Assembly (NCBI GenBank): GCA_009760855.2
Contig: WPIO01000045.1
Coordinates: 2,078,501 to 2,142,500 of the forward strand
Length of the DNA stretch: 64,000 nucleotides
Reading direction: 5' to 3'
Origin: Cristatella mucedo
Lineage: Eukaryota > Bryozoa > Phylactolaemata > Cristatellidae
The position numbers and the translations under genes were made by a program. The notes beneath the pieces were generated by a model. It saw only the letters and a program-made list of their open reading frames with translations. It was not told the origin of the DNA and made no database searches. Below are positions 12,477-62,436 of this stretch, one piece after another (the stretch's first letter is position 1; every line of letters begins with the position of its first letter).

Positions 12477-12853
12477 AATCCCAATCGTTCCCATTTTAAA
12501 TAAGCTAGCTATGTTACTAGCACGGTTTCAAAAACTTTAAGCTTTCTTTGTAAATGAAGGCCTAGAATAACCCAAAGCAAGTAAATTTGTGCTGGTACGA
12601 TTAGGCAACATTTGCGATTGATTTTCTTTAGAAGCTGGGAGATTCCGTGCACTTGGTAGAACAACACTAAACACGTTGCTGCAGATTGTGCAACAATTTC
12701 TCAAGCGTCGCACAATTGGTTTGAAGATCGCCAGCTGGTTCTATAGCACTTCACTTCTGATTATGCCGATGTCACTTTGAAAGCTTGATGTGTTTTGCTC
12801 TGTATTTTCTTTGCTTATATAACTAAGAGATTACTCACTCTTTGTTTGATAAG

Positions 12854-50702
<37,849 letters not shown>

Positions 50703-51165
50703 CGAAGTTGTAAGGCTAGCGCTCAGCCTTACCTTTTCATTTTTAATTCTGAGTAGTCATTGTCGTACTCGCATACGTCTTTGGCACCGAAAATTGACCT
50801 CTTTTCATTCGAGGTTATTTCAATATAAATTGTGGTCTCAATGCACAAGATCTTGTCATCTCGGGTGGCTGGATGAGCCGCTGGGCAGGCTTTAACGTTG
50901 CCGATTCCCTACAGCAGCCGTAGGGTGTCAGCCAGCTGGGACTGCAATTTGTTCAGTAAGCATTGCGATTGCCGGAATGCAATTTAGCGGCCAGAGAAGG
51001 AACTTCATGAAGTATTGACTGTAGCAGTGCTGTACCTGCAGCTACTGCTCCGCTATACGTGCAGAGTAATGTCGAGTTACACCAGCGAGAGTACTTGAAA
51101 CGGCATCGAAGTCGAGAAGTATTATTTTAATCCGTCTGTGTGCTGTGTCTTCATCTGCATTCAGA
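50703..51165. other. Likely 3' UTR and flank of the SHPRH-like gene
   Basis: No canonical AATAAA is seen in the first 450 bases after the stop. No coding signal. Confidence 0.4.
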
Positions 51166-51169
51166 CTCG

Positions 51170-52690
51170 ACCGAGAGCCTCGATAATCTCACTGATGCAG
51201 TGAACGTGACACTTACTGAGTGCCCTTAACGAGCAAGCACCCAAACTTCATACGATTGGTCGGGTGAAGCGAATGTTTAAACGTCCCTTCAAAAAGTCTG
51301 GGTCTGATGACGATCTAATCAATTTCAAGACTTCCTTCCAGCCTACAATCCAAATCCGAGAAATGCCAGGGCTTCTTTTCCACTTGAAAACTGGAGTCCT
51401 GCCGATCAGACCTAGAAGAAAATGTATAAGATGGTAAACAATTTGCTGGCCCATTCTGAGAGGTTTCATTGCCCAGATATTAACGGCTCGACCGGTAAAC
51501 TTCAGCCCTCCTCACTGAAATAACTCTGAGCATTTGTGCCTCTCCACGAAGCCCCTCCAACTAAAGCTTTTGTCGAATTCTCTGATCTTCCTTGTGAGAT
51601 TTTTTGAGGTTTCTGCATGCCATGTGTCTAGTTTAATAAGATATAGTAAAAAGAGCTCGGCTCCTAAAGACCCTCTGCCATCCCCTGCGGTCTTCATTAG
51701 TAGAAAAACTTACCCCAGCCATAACTGAGATTTGTATCGCTTTTCTGGAAAAATGGGGTTTTACGTTAGCTCTTCAAATCGACCGTCATTGGACTGATAC
51801 TTAAAAAGCCTGGATTAGATACAGGTCGCTCAGTTTCCCTTCATCCTTTTGTGTCAAAGATTCTTGAAAAAATGTCGGTAGGCAGCTTGTAGCACTTATT
51901 GAAGAGAGTAAGTTATTCAAGCGGCAGCTCGACTCCTGAAAGTGCTCCCCCTCTGTGTAACTAACGTCATCCTGAACCGAAACGATGACCTAATAATATG
52001 TGCCCTTCCGCTACTAGTAGTCACACGATGGTCCGCCCTCGGTCCTTTGCTGTTCTTCATTTATACTCAACCTCTGGAGAAAAAAATTCGGGCCCGTGGA
52101 ATAAGCTGTCGCTTCTCAGGCAGCTGTATTCGCCATTCAGACCGTCGGAACTTGCTTCAGCGACTTTTAAGCTGAATGCTTGCCTCGCAGACATTCGATC
52201 CTGGATGCCTGCAAATTTCCTTAGACTTGGCGACGACAAAACGGAGCTGAACATACCAAGCATATATGGCTGGACTAGGAGACATTGCTCATCTAATAGA
52301 TAATGTTGTTCAACCATCACGGTGCGCTCGGAATGTATGTGTCCTCTTCGACGGCTGCCTAAACTTTGAATGTTTCGTTAAGGAAACTGCTTCCACAGCT
52401 AGCCATCACATCCGATCCCTGTCTGAGACTAAGATTTGTCTTCCAAGGTGGCTTATAAAATATTTAACAAGCAATCTATCCTTTGCTAAAAGAGCTAGGG
52501 TAGCTGCCGGTTGGTCGACGGAACAATACAGAGTTAACCACTTCCGCTTGACCCACAAGGCCCGCCACGGCCTGGTTCTTTCACACCTAGATGGACTGCT
52601 GCACTAGTTACAGCCTTGACCTCCTCTCAGGTCCTCTATCGACAATAAACTAGTTGTTTCATTCTTCCTCTTAAGGACCATTAGCGACAG
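51170..52690 (+). mobile_element. LINE family B copy, decayed
   Basis: Begins with DNLTDAVNVTLTE and the linker GRVKRMFKRPFKKSGSDDD (compare 41560), then RT remnants (AIISCRFSGSCI at the damaged YADD site), LADIRSWMPANFLRLGDDKT and HKARHGLVLSHLDGLLH. Extends further 5' than the copy at 41540. Many frameshifts. Confidence 0.85.
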
Positions 52691-52815
52691 AAGAGCCTAA
52701 TCGGATGTCACCGCCGCTTGCAGTTGGCAGTGAAGGGTCGTCAACAGCAGGATTCGAACCCACGACCTCAGTCGGGAAGAGCGAACTGCTTACTTCCTGA
52801 AAAATCACGGCCCAA
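52683..52815 (-). mobile_element. SINE S1 copy, minus strand
   Basis: AGCGACAGAAGAGCC at the left, reversed B box GGATTCGAACCCACGACC near 52751, and AAAATCACGGCCC at the right. Sits between a plus-strand and a minus-strand family B fragment. Confidence 0.8.
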
Positions 52816-53260
52816 AAAGCAGCTTAAGGCACCTGGAAAAGATATGCTGCGGTCAGCACCAGAACAGTGGATTTTGTTGTGTACGAGTTTTGGAACTGAG
52901 TTTTTTTTCTGTACAGCACCGGCAGAGCAAAGGCTAACGTCTAACCCCGACTGTCTTAAAACTTAGTAACATGAAAGCGAATGTATTGCCCTTAAGGAAT
53001 CTGAGGGTTTGAGGAGGCTGAAACTGGTGCAGCATTTCAGCAAGTTAAAAAGAGATGTGCCGTGGTGGGCCACGTTGGGTCGTACTTACATCATTCAACG
53101 CTCTAGTGTCTAAACAAGCGGCTGCGGTCGCATGCGGAAAGGGCTAACTCGCTTGAACCCAATCTATGGAATTTCCGTTTGAGAGAATATAGCAGCTACT
53201 GAAACAGCTGAAGCAGGCCAATTTGCCGACGACAGATGAGCTGCAGTAAGAGTTTTGCAG
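52816..53260 (-). mobile_element. LINE family B fragment, minus strand
   Basis: Similar to the reversed family B C-terminal region of the copies at 17145 and 36270 (GCAGCATTTCAGCAAGTTAA; GTGGTGGGCCACG). Strongly diverged. Confidence 0.6.
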
Positions 53261-53543
53261 TAATTCTGACTAAGACTGACTGGTTGAGTGTGGCCCTCCC
53301 CTGCGCAAAACGTACCGAAGACAAACCTGGCCTACAGTATTCTCTGCCATTTCAGGATTACTTATGGACGTCATTAAGGAATCTTTAATTGATACGACTA
53401 CACTAGCCATTTTAGTTCTCTGCCCCTGCATAGCTCCAAGGAATATAAAAATTGGAGAGAGAGAAGACAAATCTGAGTTTGCCATTTGCACGAACTTTAG
53501 GTAGGAATTCTCTTCCCTCTCCCCGCTTTCCTGTGTATATATG

Positions 53544-53546
<3 letters not shown>

Positions 53547-53609
<63 letters not shown>

Positions 53610-53622
53610 CTCTCTCTCTCTT
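53547..53622. repeat. (CT)n microsatellite
   Basis: About 36 CT units with one TTTT interruption near 53607. Confidence 0.96.
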
Positions 53623-53627
53623 TCTGT

Positions 53628-54330
53628 AACTCAACAAAGCCACAAAAACAAAGTGGGTATTACGCAGGAGTTTCCTCAAATGCAATCAAAGCCTACGCGG
53701 ATTTCTCTACGCATTCCGTAGCCGTAGGGACTTCATTTCACGTAACAACAGGGAAAAAGAGAAGCATAGCTGAGTCAGGACGGCAGTCGAGTAAGTGAGT
53801 AGCTTGGAGCTCAGGCTGGCAGGAAAGGAAAGGTACACGTCGCTACGTAGCAATTTTTTAAGTGAGCTCTACTGTGTAGAAATTTTAGAGCAAACATATG
53901 GCTTGCCAGCAATCTTAAAGCTTTTTTTGAGTGAATAGGCTAATTTATTGTCCACGGAGGACATGAGAGCGAGATTAGGTTGTAACAGATGTAGCAGCTC
54001 AGCTTGTTGGAAATGAGCTAAGTAATGGCGGACCCTCGCGGGTTAGTGAAAAGTCTGCTTCTCATCCTTTGATATATCTTCAGTAACAGTGACATGCGGA
54101 TGGTCTTTGTAAGAGGATGCAAGCACAATCCCCTTCGGCTACAACCTAACTGAGAAATTTCTTAACCCAAATCAAAGTGTGTTATGGCTCAGCCATATTT
54201 TCACGTGCCACACTTGCATTTGGAATTATTGTTGCTGAGATTAATTCCTAAGGAAATTCTATCCATTAGCAAGTAGCTTGGGATCAAGTGACTGTAAACA
54301 ATTTTGAGTGTGGCCACATTAAAAGCAAAA
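53628..54330 (-). mobile_element. LINE family B fragment, minus strand
   Basis: Left end is the reversed 3' hairpin (GTAACTCAACAAAGCCACAA, GTGGGTATTACGCAGGAG), then AGCATAGCTGAGTCAGGACG. The reversed tail is missing next to the CT tract. Right limit is approximate. Confidence 0.78.
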
Positions 54331-54684
54331 CAGTAACGAGTGCTGCGTCAATAAATTGTGAAATACGATGCACCCATAAAATGGTATAAAGGCAGAGCAA
54401 TAGCTATCTTGAATATTATGACCACGCAAGTCTCGAATATGAATATGAAATAACAAAGACGATGAAGGACGCCTGCGAGCCACCCTTCCACGGACGCCGG
54501 CACAATGGGCATTGTCGACTTGCAGGTCGCACCAGCAGCAGTGTCACGATGAAGTCGAACCAATCTCGGCGTTTGTCGGCTGCCTCACCAAGGTTTCTCG
54601 CAGCTTGAGTCCCTGGTCCATTTTTCTACATCTTGGCGATCATTGCGTATCGCATCCTCGTTCCTCTCGCCGCCGTCACTCACG
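54331..54684. other. Unassigned sequence
   Basis: No gene or repeat recognised before the following LINE copy. Confidence 0.35.
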
Positions 54685-57010
54685 AGCCAATGATTACCCA
54701 ATCCTGCTTGTCTGACCACATGCAGATCTCATTCAATCTACAGTGTATGCCCACCACCTCTAAAATAACCTGTGAATAGCGAAACCTCTAGACCCTTCAC
54801 ATCGATGCTGTCCGTGTAAGAATATCTGTTTCGCCTCTGCTTCTCAGTCCTCCCTCCGATCTGTCATCATTGGTAGATAGCTACAACACGACACTAGCTG
54901 ACACGCTCGACCAGTTTGCACCTCTGACAAAGCACACTGTGCGCCCCAGCCCAGACGACCCATGGTTTACCACAGACATTATACCAGCCAGGTCTACCAA
55001 GCGCAAGTTTGAAAAAGCATGCAAAAGATCAGGACTGACTGTCCATAGACCGGTCGGTATATGAAGATTACTGTATGTCGTACCAATCGATCTTAACAAA
55101 GGCAAAGTCTACCTTCTATAAAACGTTGTTAAATCACAAATGCACAATCCAAAATGCTGATGTCGACGATCAACCATCTCATCAAGCGCTCCCAGATTAG
55201 CTCCTTACCTGATGATCTTTGTGATGATCTAGCCGATCGCTTCTCTTGTGTCCTTGTGCAGAAGATACACAAAATCAGGGAGTCTATCCCTGCGATGACA
55301 ACACTCCCCTAGAATGCTGTTTCCCAATTCCTGGCTGAACCTCAATGTCTTCACTTAAGCAGGTCACTAGTGATCTCGACCTGAAGTTCATATCCCAATC
55401 AAGGAAGACAACAATACCTCTGGACCCTATTCCCGCTGCCCTGCTGCTACATTACATTACATTACGTTGCATTGATCTGCTGCTGCCATGCATAACTAAC
55501 ATCATTAATATGTCATTAGCCTCAGGTCATGTCCCAGCACCTTTCAAAAAAGCTGTAGTCAGGCCACTTTTCAAGAAAGCGCACTAGACCAAGAGAGCAA
55601 CTACCTCCCAGTTTCCCTTCTACCGTTCTTATCAAAGACGCTGGAACGGGTCGTGGCGGACTAGCTAAACTCATGCATCGAAACCTCACACCTTGCTAAT
55701 AAGTTCTAGTCTGGCTTTAGAGCTAATCACTCCACAGAGTTAGCATTGCTTAGGGTATACGACGACCTACTTAGGAATGCAGACATGGGTAGAGTGCCTC
55801 TGCTTGTTTTGCTTGATCTTTCGGCAGCTTTTGAATCACAGAGTTCTTCTAGAGCGCCTCTCATCTCGCCTGGGCATCACTGGCACTGCTCTGCAGTGGT
55901 TCAGGTCCTATCTCAGTGGGAGACCCCAGAGTATTGACGTGAATGGACAAAGATCATCTGAAGTACCTCTGAAATATGGAGTACCTCAGGGCTCAGTGCT
56001 AGGTCCGGTTCTTTTCACGGCTTATACTCTGCCTCTTGCTGATGTGATTGCCAAGTACAATCTAGGCTTTCACTTGTCTGCGGATGACACTCAGCTGTAC
56101 CTTTGCTTTGATCCCTCCCAGCCTTCGAGCACCTCAAATTCTCTGAACTCACTAGCTGCATGCATTGATGACATTCTCAGATGGATGGCAGCAAATTTTC
56201 TAAAACTGAACGATGATAAAACTAACTTACACGTTATGGGCAAACCCAGTGTGATTCAGAAATTGGAAAGGCTGACTCTCAAAATTGGCTCTGACAGCCT
56301 ATCACCCTTTGAATCACCTCAAAACCTAGGTGTCATGTTCCAAAGCGACCTCTCGTAAGACGACCATAACAGCTCCACAGTCAAATCTGCCTATTTTCAG
56401 CTTTATAACATTGCTAAAATTCGGGCTTGCTTAGATAAGGATATTGCGTCCAAGTTGGTCCATGCATTCGTGACATCCCGTCTCGACTTCTGTAACTCAC
56501 TGCTTACTGGCCTACCGTCATGTGCAATTAGGCGATTGCAACTGGTGCAAAACTCTGCAGCTAGGCTTGTCTGTCGTGAGCGTCGCAGTAGCCACATCAC
56601 ACCACTTCTCGCCGATCTGCACCGGCTACTAGTCAAGCAACGGGTTGACTTCAAGGCTTTGTCGCTCACTTTTCGGTCACTTCATTCTATGGCTTCAGCC
56701 TATCTCGCAGATCTACTCCCTCACCAGGCCAAGCATCGTACCACCCGCTTTTCGGAATCCATCAGTTTACCAATACCTCGTACAAACCTCAAATCCTTTG
56801 GAGACCATGCATTTAGTTCATATGCTCCCAAAGCCTGGAACTTCCTCCCGACCTGCGTCAGAACATCCCCTTACTTGACCACATGTAAAAATAACTTAAA
56901 GACACACTTATTTAGGACAGCATTTAGTGGGTCCCTGTGATTCGTCCTTCGTGTGCTTATGTGTGCTGACACTGTGCATGCTGCCACTAACCACATTTGC
57001 ATGCTGCCCC
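54685..57010 (+). mobile_element. LINE family A copy (CR1/L2-like), long, 5' truncated
   Basis: Begins at the end of the endonuclease (SCLSDHMQISFNLQ region), then the linker with TLADTLDQFAPLTKHTVRP, reverse transcriptase with LLVLLDLSAAFES, GVPQGSVLGPVLFTAYTLPL and LSADDTQLYLCFD (the Tyr of YADD is Ser), then LQLVQNSAARLVCRERRSS and the C-terminus to GSL and a stop at 56940. Several frameshifts and stops. The copy is interrupted at about 57010 by a minus-strand fragment and resumes at 57541. Confidence 0.93.
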
Positions 57011-57540
57011 ATCTTTAGTTCCTTTTTAAATGTGGTCAAGTTATGGGATGTCGTGACGCAAGTCGGGAGTGCTGTCCAGGCATTGGGAGTATAGAACAAA
57101 AGACGTCTCCAAAGGATTTGAGGTTTGTACGATGTATAGGTAAACAGTTAGATTCCGAAAAGCGAGTGGTAAGATGCTTAGCCTGGTGGGGCAGTAGCTC
57201 TGATAGGGAGGCTGGAGCCAAAGAATGAAGGGACCCAAAAGCGAGTGACAAAGCCTTGAAGTCAATGTGTTTCCTGACAGGTAGCCACTGCAGGTCTGAG
57301 AGAAGAAGTGTGATGTGTCAACTGCGACGCTCACGACGGAAAAGTCTAGCTGCCGAGTTTTGCGCAGGCTGTAAGCGCGTGATTGCACAGGCCGGTAGAC
57401 AAGCAAGCAGTGAGTTACAGAGGTCAAGACGGGATGTCACAAATGCATGGACCAATTTAGACGTGGACTCTATGCCTAGACAAGCCCGAATTTTAGCAAC
57501 GTTGTATAGCTCAAAGTAGGCAGACTTTATTGCTGAGCTA
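57011..57540 (-). mobile_element. LINE family A fragment, minus strand, inside the plus-strand copy
   Basis: On the minus strand it reads KIRACLGIESTSKLVHAFVT, then SLAPASLSELLPHQAKHLTT. It separates the two parts of the plus-strand copy. Both ends truncated; its 3' UTR stops soon after the ORF. Confidence 0.9.
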
Positions 57541-57722
57541 ACTTGCATTCTGACCCTGTGCGTGTCACCCCTAACCATGATATTCTTGTTGTTTAGTGAG
57601 CATGCTACCACTAACCATTCTATCGGGCGTCCTTTGCAGCAAATGTAAATCGCCTAGAAAGATATTGAGTTCTCTGAGAATGCTCTATCAAACTTATTAT
57701 TATCATTATTATTATTATTATT
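57541..57722 (+). mobile_element. 3' UTR and tail of the interrupted family A copy
   Basis: Continues from the break at 57010 (ACTTGCATTCTGACCCTGTG), through the hairpin region near 57645-57680 to an ATT/ATC tail. Confidence 0.85.
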
Positions 57723-58554
57723 ACCTTTAACTCTGTTTGCATCTCTGAAGCTGCTGACCAGAAGAATCGCTATTAGCAGGAGCAATTGGACCTGCACAAA
57801 CATCGTAATCTCCGTGCAAGTGTAAATCGCCCTCAGGTTATCCTTACAGCACGGACAGCACCCTTTTCGAGGATGGCATAATCCTGCATCATTAGCCTGT
57901 CTGGCCATTGTTCCAAAAAATTATTAGCCCTTTGTCAGAAACGCCTTGAACCCGTGCAAATGACTCCCCGCCTGATAAGTTTCTACTTTTACAAGCTAAA
58001 CGCGTTCGGATCCCCCGCAAAAAGGGCTTCTGAAGGCTGATGCCATCATAGATATTGCTCTTTTTACGCCAGTTATAATGTTTGCTAGACAGTCGGGAAG
58101 GTCAGCGATGAAGCTGAGAGGTAGGGTGGGGCATTTAGCCCCTTCTTACAAGGACAACGACCGGTGCCGACTCATTCCTAAGCACCGTGACTGTCAACAA
58201 CGACGCAATAATTACCAACTTCCAGTCCATGATTAACCACAGAGTTCGTGTCAATTGTGAACTATAATTTCTCCTAGCTTGTGGGTCTTACCTCCCAAAA
58301 TTTGAATCGTGGATCAGCCTCTGAGAAAGAGCGTGGATGAATGCTAACACCAGCAGGCCGCGTAGGGGTCCGAAGGTTGCTCCACGTTTTAGAGCTATTT
58401 TTGAAAACGTTGGCCTTTTATTCTTACAATCCTTAAGTCCCTCCCCCGTGATCTCCGAAGCCTGTGAGCGCTCCCCCAAACCCACTCGGAGCGAAATCGA
58501 AGCAAACCACAGCTACGAAAGACGTCTTTTCAGCATTTGGCCCGAAATCGAAGT
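57723..58554. other. Unassigned sequence
   Basis: Contains a minus-strand ORF (about 84 codons at 57654-57908) with a hydrophobic run VQLLLLIAILLVSS that could be a signal peptide or chance; it reads into the LINE tail as poly-Asn. No gene is supported. Confidence 0.3.
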
Positions 58555-58889
58555 CTGAAGTCGGATTGTGAAGGAAGCTGCGCATCCGTTTACGAGCGAT
58601 ATTCCCCTCTGAAGTCAGATTGTGAAGGAAGCTGCACATCCGTCTACGAGTGATGGACCCCTCTGAAGTCGGATTGTGGAAGAAGCTTCGCATCCGTCTA
58701 CGAGTGATGGTCCCCTCTGAAGTCGGATTGTGAAGGAAGCTGCGCATCCATCTACGAGAGATGGTCCCCTCTGAAGTCGGATTGTGGAGGAAGCTGCGCA
58801 TCCGTCTACGAGTGATGGTCTCCTCTGAAGTCGGATTGTCGAGGAAGCTGCGCATCCGTCTACGAGTGATGGTCTCCTCTGAAGTCGGA
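58555..58889. repeat. 54-bp minisatellite, left array
   Basis: Units start CTGAAGTCGGATTGTG at 58555, 58609, 58663, 58717, 58771, 58825 and 58879, an exact 54-bp period; the seventh is cut short at 58889. The unit is 18 codons long, so the minus strand stays open with the repeated peptide RSFLHNPTSEGTITRRRM. The array continues on the far side of the LINE at 62063. Confidence 0.96.
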
Positions 58890-61800
58890 ATGCGTCACTG
58901 TAAATTCCTCAAACCTAGTGGTCATCAAGCCTGTTGTAACCCCATCGGCCAGACTTAACGCTTGCCTTTGGAATCCTCGCTAAATGTGCAATAAACCTCT
59001 AGTAATAGGCGACCTTATTTCTGAAAATGGTATCGACCTGCTCGCCCTAACTGAAACTTAGCTGAAATCGATAAACTGTCCGACAATTAAAGACGCAATT
59101 CCATCAGGTTTCTCGTTCTTTCACATCCCTAGATCAATCAAAAATGGAGGTGGAGTTGCTATTGTCGTGCGCTCGAAATTCTACTTCAAGCCATTTGCAG
59201 TACCCTCGAAGCAGTCTTTTGAATCAATTGTCTTGGTCTCACCCGAAAACAAGCTACCTATAGTGGCAGTAGTCTATCGCCCACCAGGTACCAAATCCTC
59301 CTTTATCTCAGATTTCTCCGATCTCATTTCGATTCTGTGTGCAAGAAATCGATCCTTTCTCGTAATGGGTGATTTCAGCGTTCACTTTGATAACTTATCT
59401 GACGCTTTCAGCACCGAATTTCGTGCATTGACTGACTCATTGTCTCTTGTGGCTCATGTGCATGGCCCTACCCACATCAAGGGTCACACACTCGACCAGA
59501 TTTTCTCATATAACTGCACTTTGTCATCACCAATTATTACCAAATCATGCTTATCTGACCACATGCAGATATCATTCAATCTACAGTGTGTGCCCAAATC
59601 CTCCTCTAAAATAACCTGTGAATCGCGAAACCTCAAGATCCTTGACATCGATGCTGTCCGTGCGAGAATATCTGCTTCACCTCTGCTGCTCAATCCTCCC
59701 TCCGATCTGTCATCATTGGTAGATAGCGTCAACACGACACTAGCTGACACGCTAGAGGAGTTTGCCCCTCTGACAAAGCGCACTGTGCGCCCCCGCCCAG
59801 ACGGCCTATGGTTTACCGCAGACATTAAACTAGCCAAGTATACTAAATGAAAGCTTGAAAAAGCATACAAAAGATCCGGACTAACTGTCCATCGACAGGC
59901 ATATGAAGACTACTGTAGGTCGTACCAATCAACTTTAGCAAAGGCTAAGTCTAGTTTTTATAAAAAAAAACATTGTTCAATCACAGATGCACAATCCAAA
60001 AATGCTGATGTCGACAATAAACCATCTCCTCAACCGTTCCCAGATTAGCTCCTTACCTGATGATCCTAATGATGATCTAGCCGATCGCTTCTCTCAATTC
60101 TTTGTGCAGAAGATAGACAAGATCAGGGAATCCATCCCTGCGATGACAACCTCCCCACTAGAATGCTGTTCCTCGGTTCCTGGCTGCACCTCAATGTCTG
60201 CATTTAAGCAGGTCACTAGTGATCTAGTCCTAAAGTTCGTATCTCAATCAAAGAAGACAACAAGTCCTCTGGACCCTATTGCCACTGTCCTGCTCCTACG
60301 TTGCATTGATCTGCTGCTGCCATGCATGACTAACATAATTAATATGTCATTAGCCTCAGGTCATGTCCCAGCACCTTTTAAAAAAGCTGTAGTCAGGCCA
60401 CTTCTCAAGAAAACTACACTTGACCAAGAGAACTTGAGCAACTACTGCCCAGTTTCCCTTCTACCATTCCTATCAAAGACACTCGAACGGGTCGTGGCAG
60501 ACCAGCTGAACTCGTATATCGAAACCTCACACCTTGCTAGTAAGTTCCAGTCTGGCTTTAGAGCTAATCACTCCACAGAGTCAGCATTGCTTCGGGTATA
60601 CAACGACCTACTTAGGAATGCAGACATGGGTAGAGTGTCTCCGCTTGTTTTGCTTGATCTTTCGGCAGCTTTTGATACCATCGATCACAAAGTTCTTCTA
60701 GAGCGCCTCTCATCTCGCCTGGGCATCACTGGCACTGCTCTGCAGTGGTTCAGGTCCTATCTCAGTGGGAGACTCCAGAGTATTGACGTGAATGGACAAA
60801 GATCATCTGAAGCACCTCTGAAATATGGAGTACCTCAGGGCTCAGTGCTAGGTCCGGTTCTTTTCACGGTTTATACTCTGCCTATTGCTGATGTGATTGC
60901 CAAGCACAATCTAGGCTTTCACTTCTATGCAGATGACACTCAGTTGTACCTTTGCTTTGATCCCTCCCAGCCTTCGAGCACCTCAAATTCTCTAAACTCA
61001 CTAGCTGCATGCATTGATGACATCGATCATGGATGGCAGCAAATTTTCTAAAACTGAACGATGATAAAACTAACTTACAAGTTATGGGCAAACCCAGTGT
61101 GATCCAGAGATTGGAAAGGCTGACTCTCAAAATTGGCTCTGCCAGCATATCTCCAGTTGAATCAGCTCGAAATCTAGGTGTCATATTCCTAAGCGACCTC
61201 TCGTTAGACGACCATATCAGCTCCACAGTCAAATCCGCCTATTTTCAGCTTCATAACATTGCTAAAATTCGGGCTTGTTTAGATAAAGATACCACGTCTA
61301 AGTTGGTCCATGCATTCGTGACATCCCGTCTCGACTTCTGCAACTCACTGCTTACTGGCCTACCAGCATGTGCGATCAGGCGATTGCAGCTGGTGCAAAA
61401 CTCTGCAGCTAGGCTTGTCTGTCGTGAGCGTCGCAGTTGCCACGTTACTCCACTTCTCACCGACCTGCACTGGCTACCAGTCAAGCAACGGATTGACTTC
61501 AAGGTTTTGTCGCTCACTTTTAGGTCCCTTCATTCTATGGCTCCAGCCTATCTGTCAGATATACTACCCCATCAGGCCAAGCATCGTGCCACCCGCTTTT
61601 CGGAATCCAACAGTCTACAAATACCTCATACAAACCTTAAATCCTTTGGAGACCGTGCATTTAGTTCATATGCTCCCAAAGCCCGGAACTCCCTCCCGAC
61701 CTGCGTCAGAACATCCCCTGACCTGACCACATTTAAAAGGAACCTAAAAACACACCTATTTAGGACAGCATTTAGTGGGTCCCTGTGATTCGTCCTTCAT

Positions 61801-62063
61801 GTGCTTATGGGTGCTGACACTGTGCATGCTGCCACTAACAACATTTGCATGCTGACCCTGTGCATGTCACCCCTAACCATATTATTCATTTCGTTTGTTT
61901 TTTGCAAGCATGATTTTGCTTACCATTCAATTGCATTCGTTTTGTTTTTTCAAGCATGATTTTACTTACTATTCAATTGCATTTCACTTTACAGCAAATG
62001 TAAAGCGCCTAGAGAGAGATTAAGTTCTCTGGGGGCGCTTTATCAAGTGAATTATTATTGTTA
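58890..62063 (+). mobile_element. LINE family A (CR1/L2-like), longest copy: endonuclease and reverse transcriptase
   Basis: The fullest LINE here, about 3.2 kb. APE-type endonuclease: DLLALTET then a stop where Trp is expected (59059), PIVAVVYRPPG (about 59260), MGDFSVHFDN, and SCLSDHMQISFN (about 59550). Reverse transcriptase: SNYCPVSLLPFLSKTLERVV, LVLLDLSAAFDTIDHKVLLE, GVPQGSVLGPVLFTVYTLP and intact FYADDTQLYL (60920-60949). Then LQLVQNSAARLVCRERRSC and LHWLPVKQRIDFKVLSLTFR to a stop at 61788. A stop at about 59848, a frameshift near 59965 and a one-base loss near 61025 disable it. The 3' UTR has an AAAGCGCC/GGCGCTTT hairpin (62002-62041) and a short ATT tail. The start of the endonuclease and any ORF1 are not visible, so it is 5' truncated. 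Confidence 0.93.
62002..62041 (+). other. LINE family A 3' terminal hairpin
   Basis: AAAGCGCC at 62002-62009 pairs with GGCGCTTT at 62034-62041; an inner AGAGA/TCTCT stem surrounds TTAAG. The structure recurs in most family A 3' ends in the window and probably is the template-recognition site for the reverse transcriptase. Confidence 0.85.
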
Positions 62064-62192
62064 TTGTGGAGGAAGCTGCGCATCCGTCTACGAGTGATGG
62101 TCCCCTCTGAAGTCGGATTGTGGAGGAAGCTGGGCATCCGTCTACGAGCGATGGGCCCCTCTGAAGTCGGATTGTGAAGGAAGCTGCGCATC
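62063..62192. repeat. 54-bp minisatellite, right array
   Basis: Resumes with ATTGTGGAGGAAGCTGCG, continuing the unit cut at 58889. Units start at 62107 and 62161; the array ends near GCGCATC at 62192. Confidence 0.94.
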
Positions 62193-62436
62193 AAACTTAG
62201 CCTCCCGGCAGGATCCCTAGCAAATCAGTAATAATGATGATAATAGCCATAATAATATTGCGATTTTTCTCAAAGAATCGCAAAACCCACTGCTGAAAGA
62301 AGACTGATTCGGCACGCCGATGGAGCATCGCACCCAGTATCGGAGGATTTTAATCCGGACGCCAGCCTCACGTTAAGTGCCAAATAAAGAGAGACTAGTA
62401 CTTTTTGTTTGGATAACCGGAAGATGCATCCGGCAT
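62193..62436. other. Unassigned sequence
   Basis: No gene or repeat recognised. Confidence 0.35.

Noticed and set aside
58555-58889. 54-bp repeats as promoter monomers of the LINE 5' end
   Set aside because: The same array continues in register on the 3' side of the LINE, so it is target sequence. Other family A copies show no such repeats, although most are truncated.
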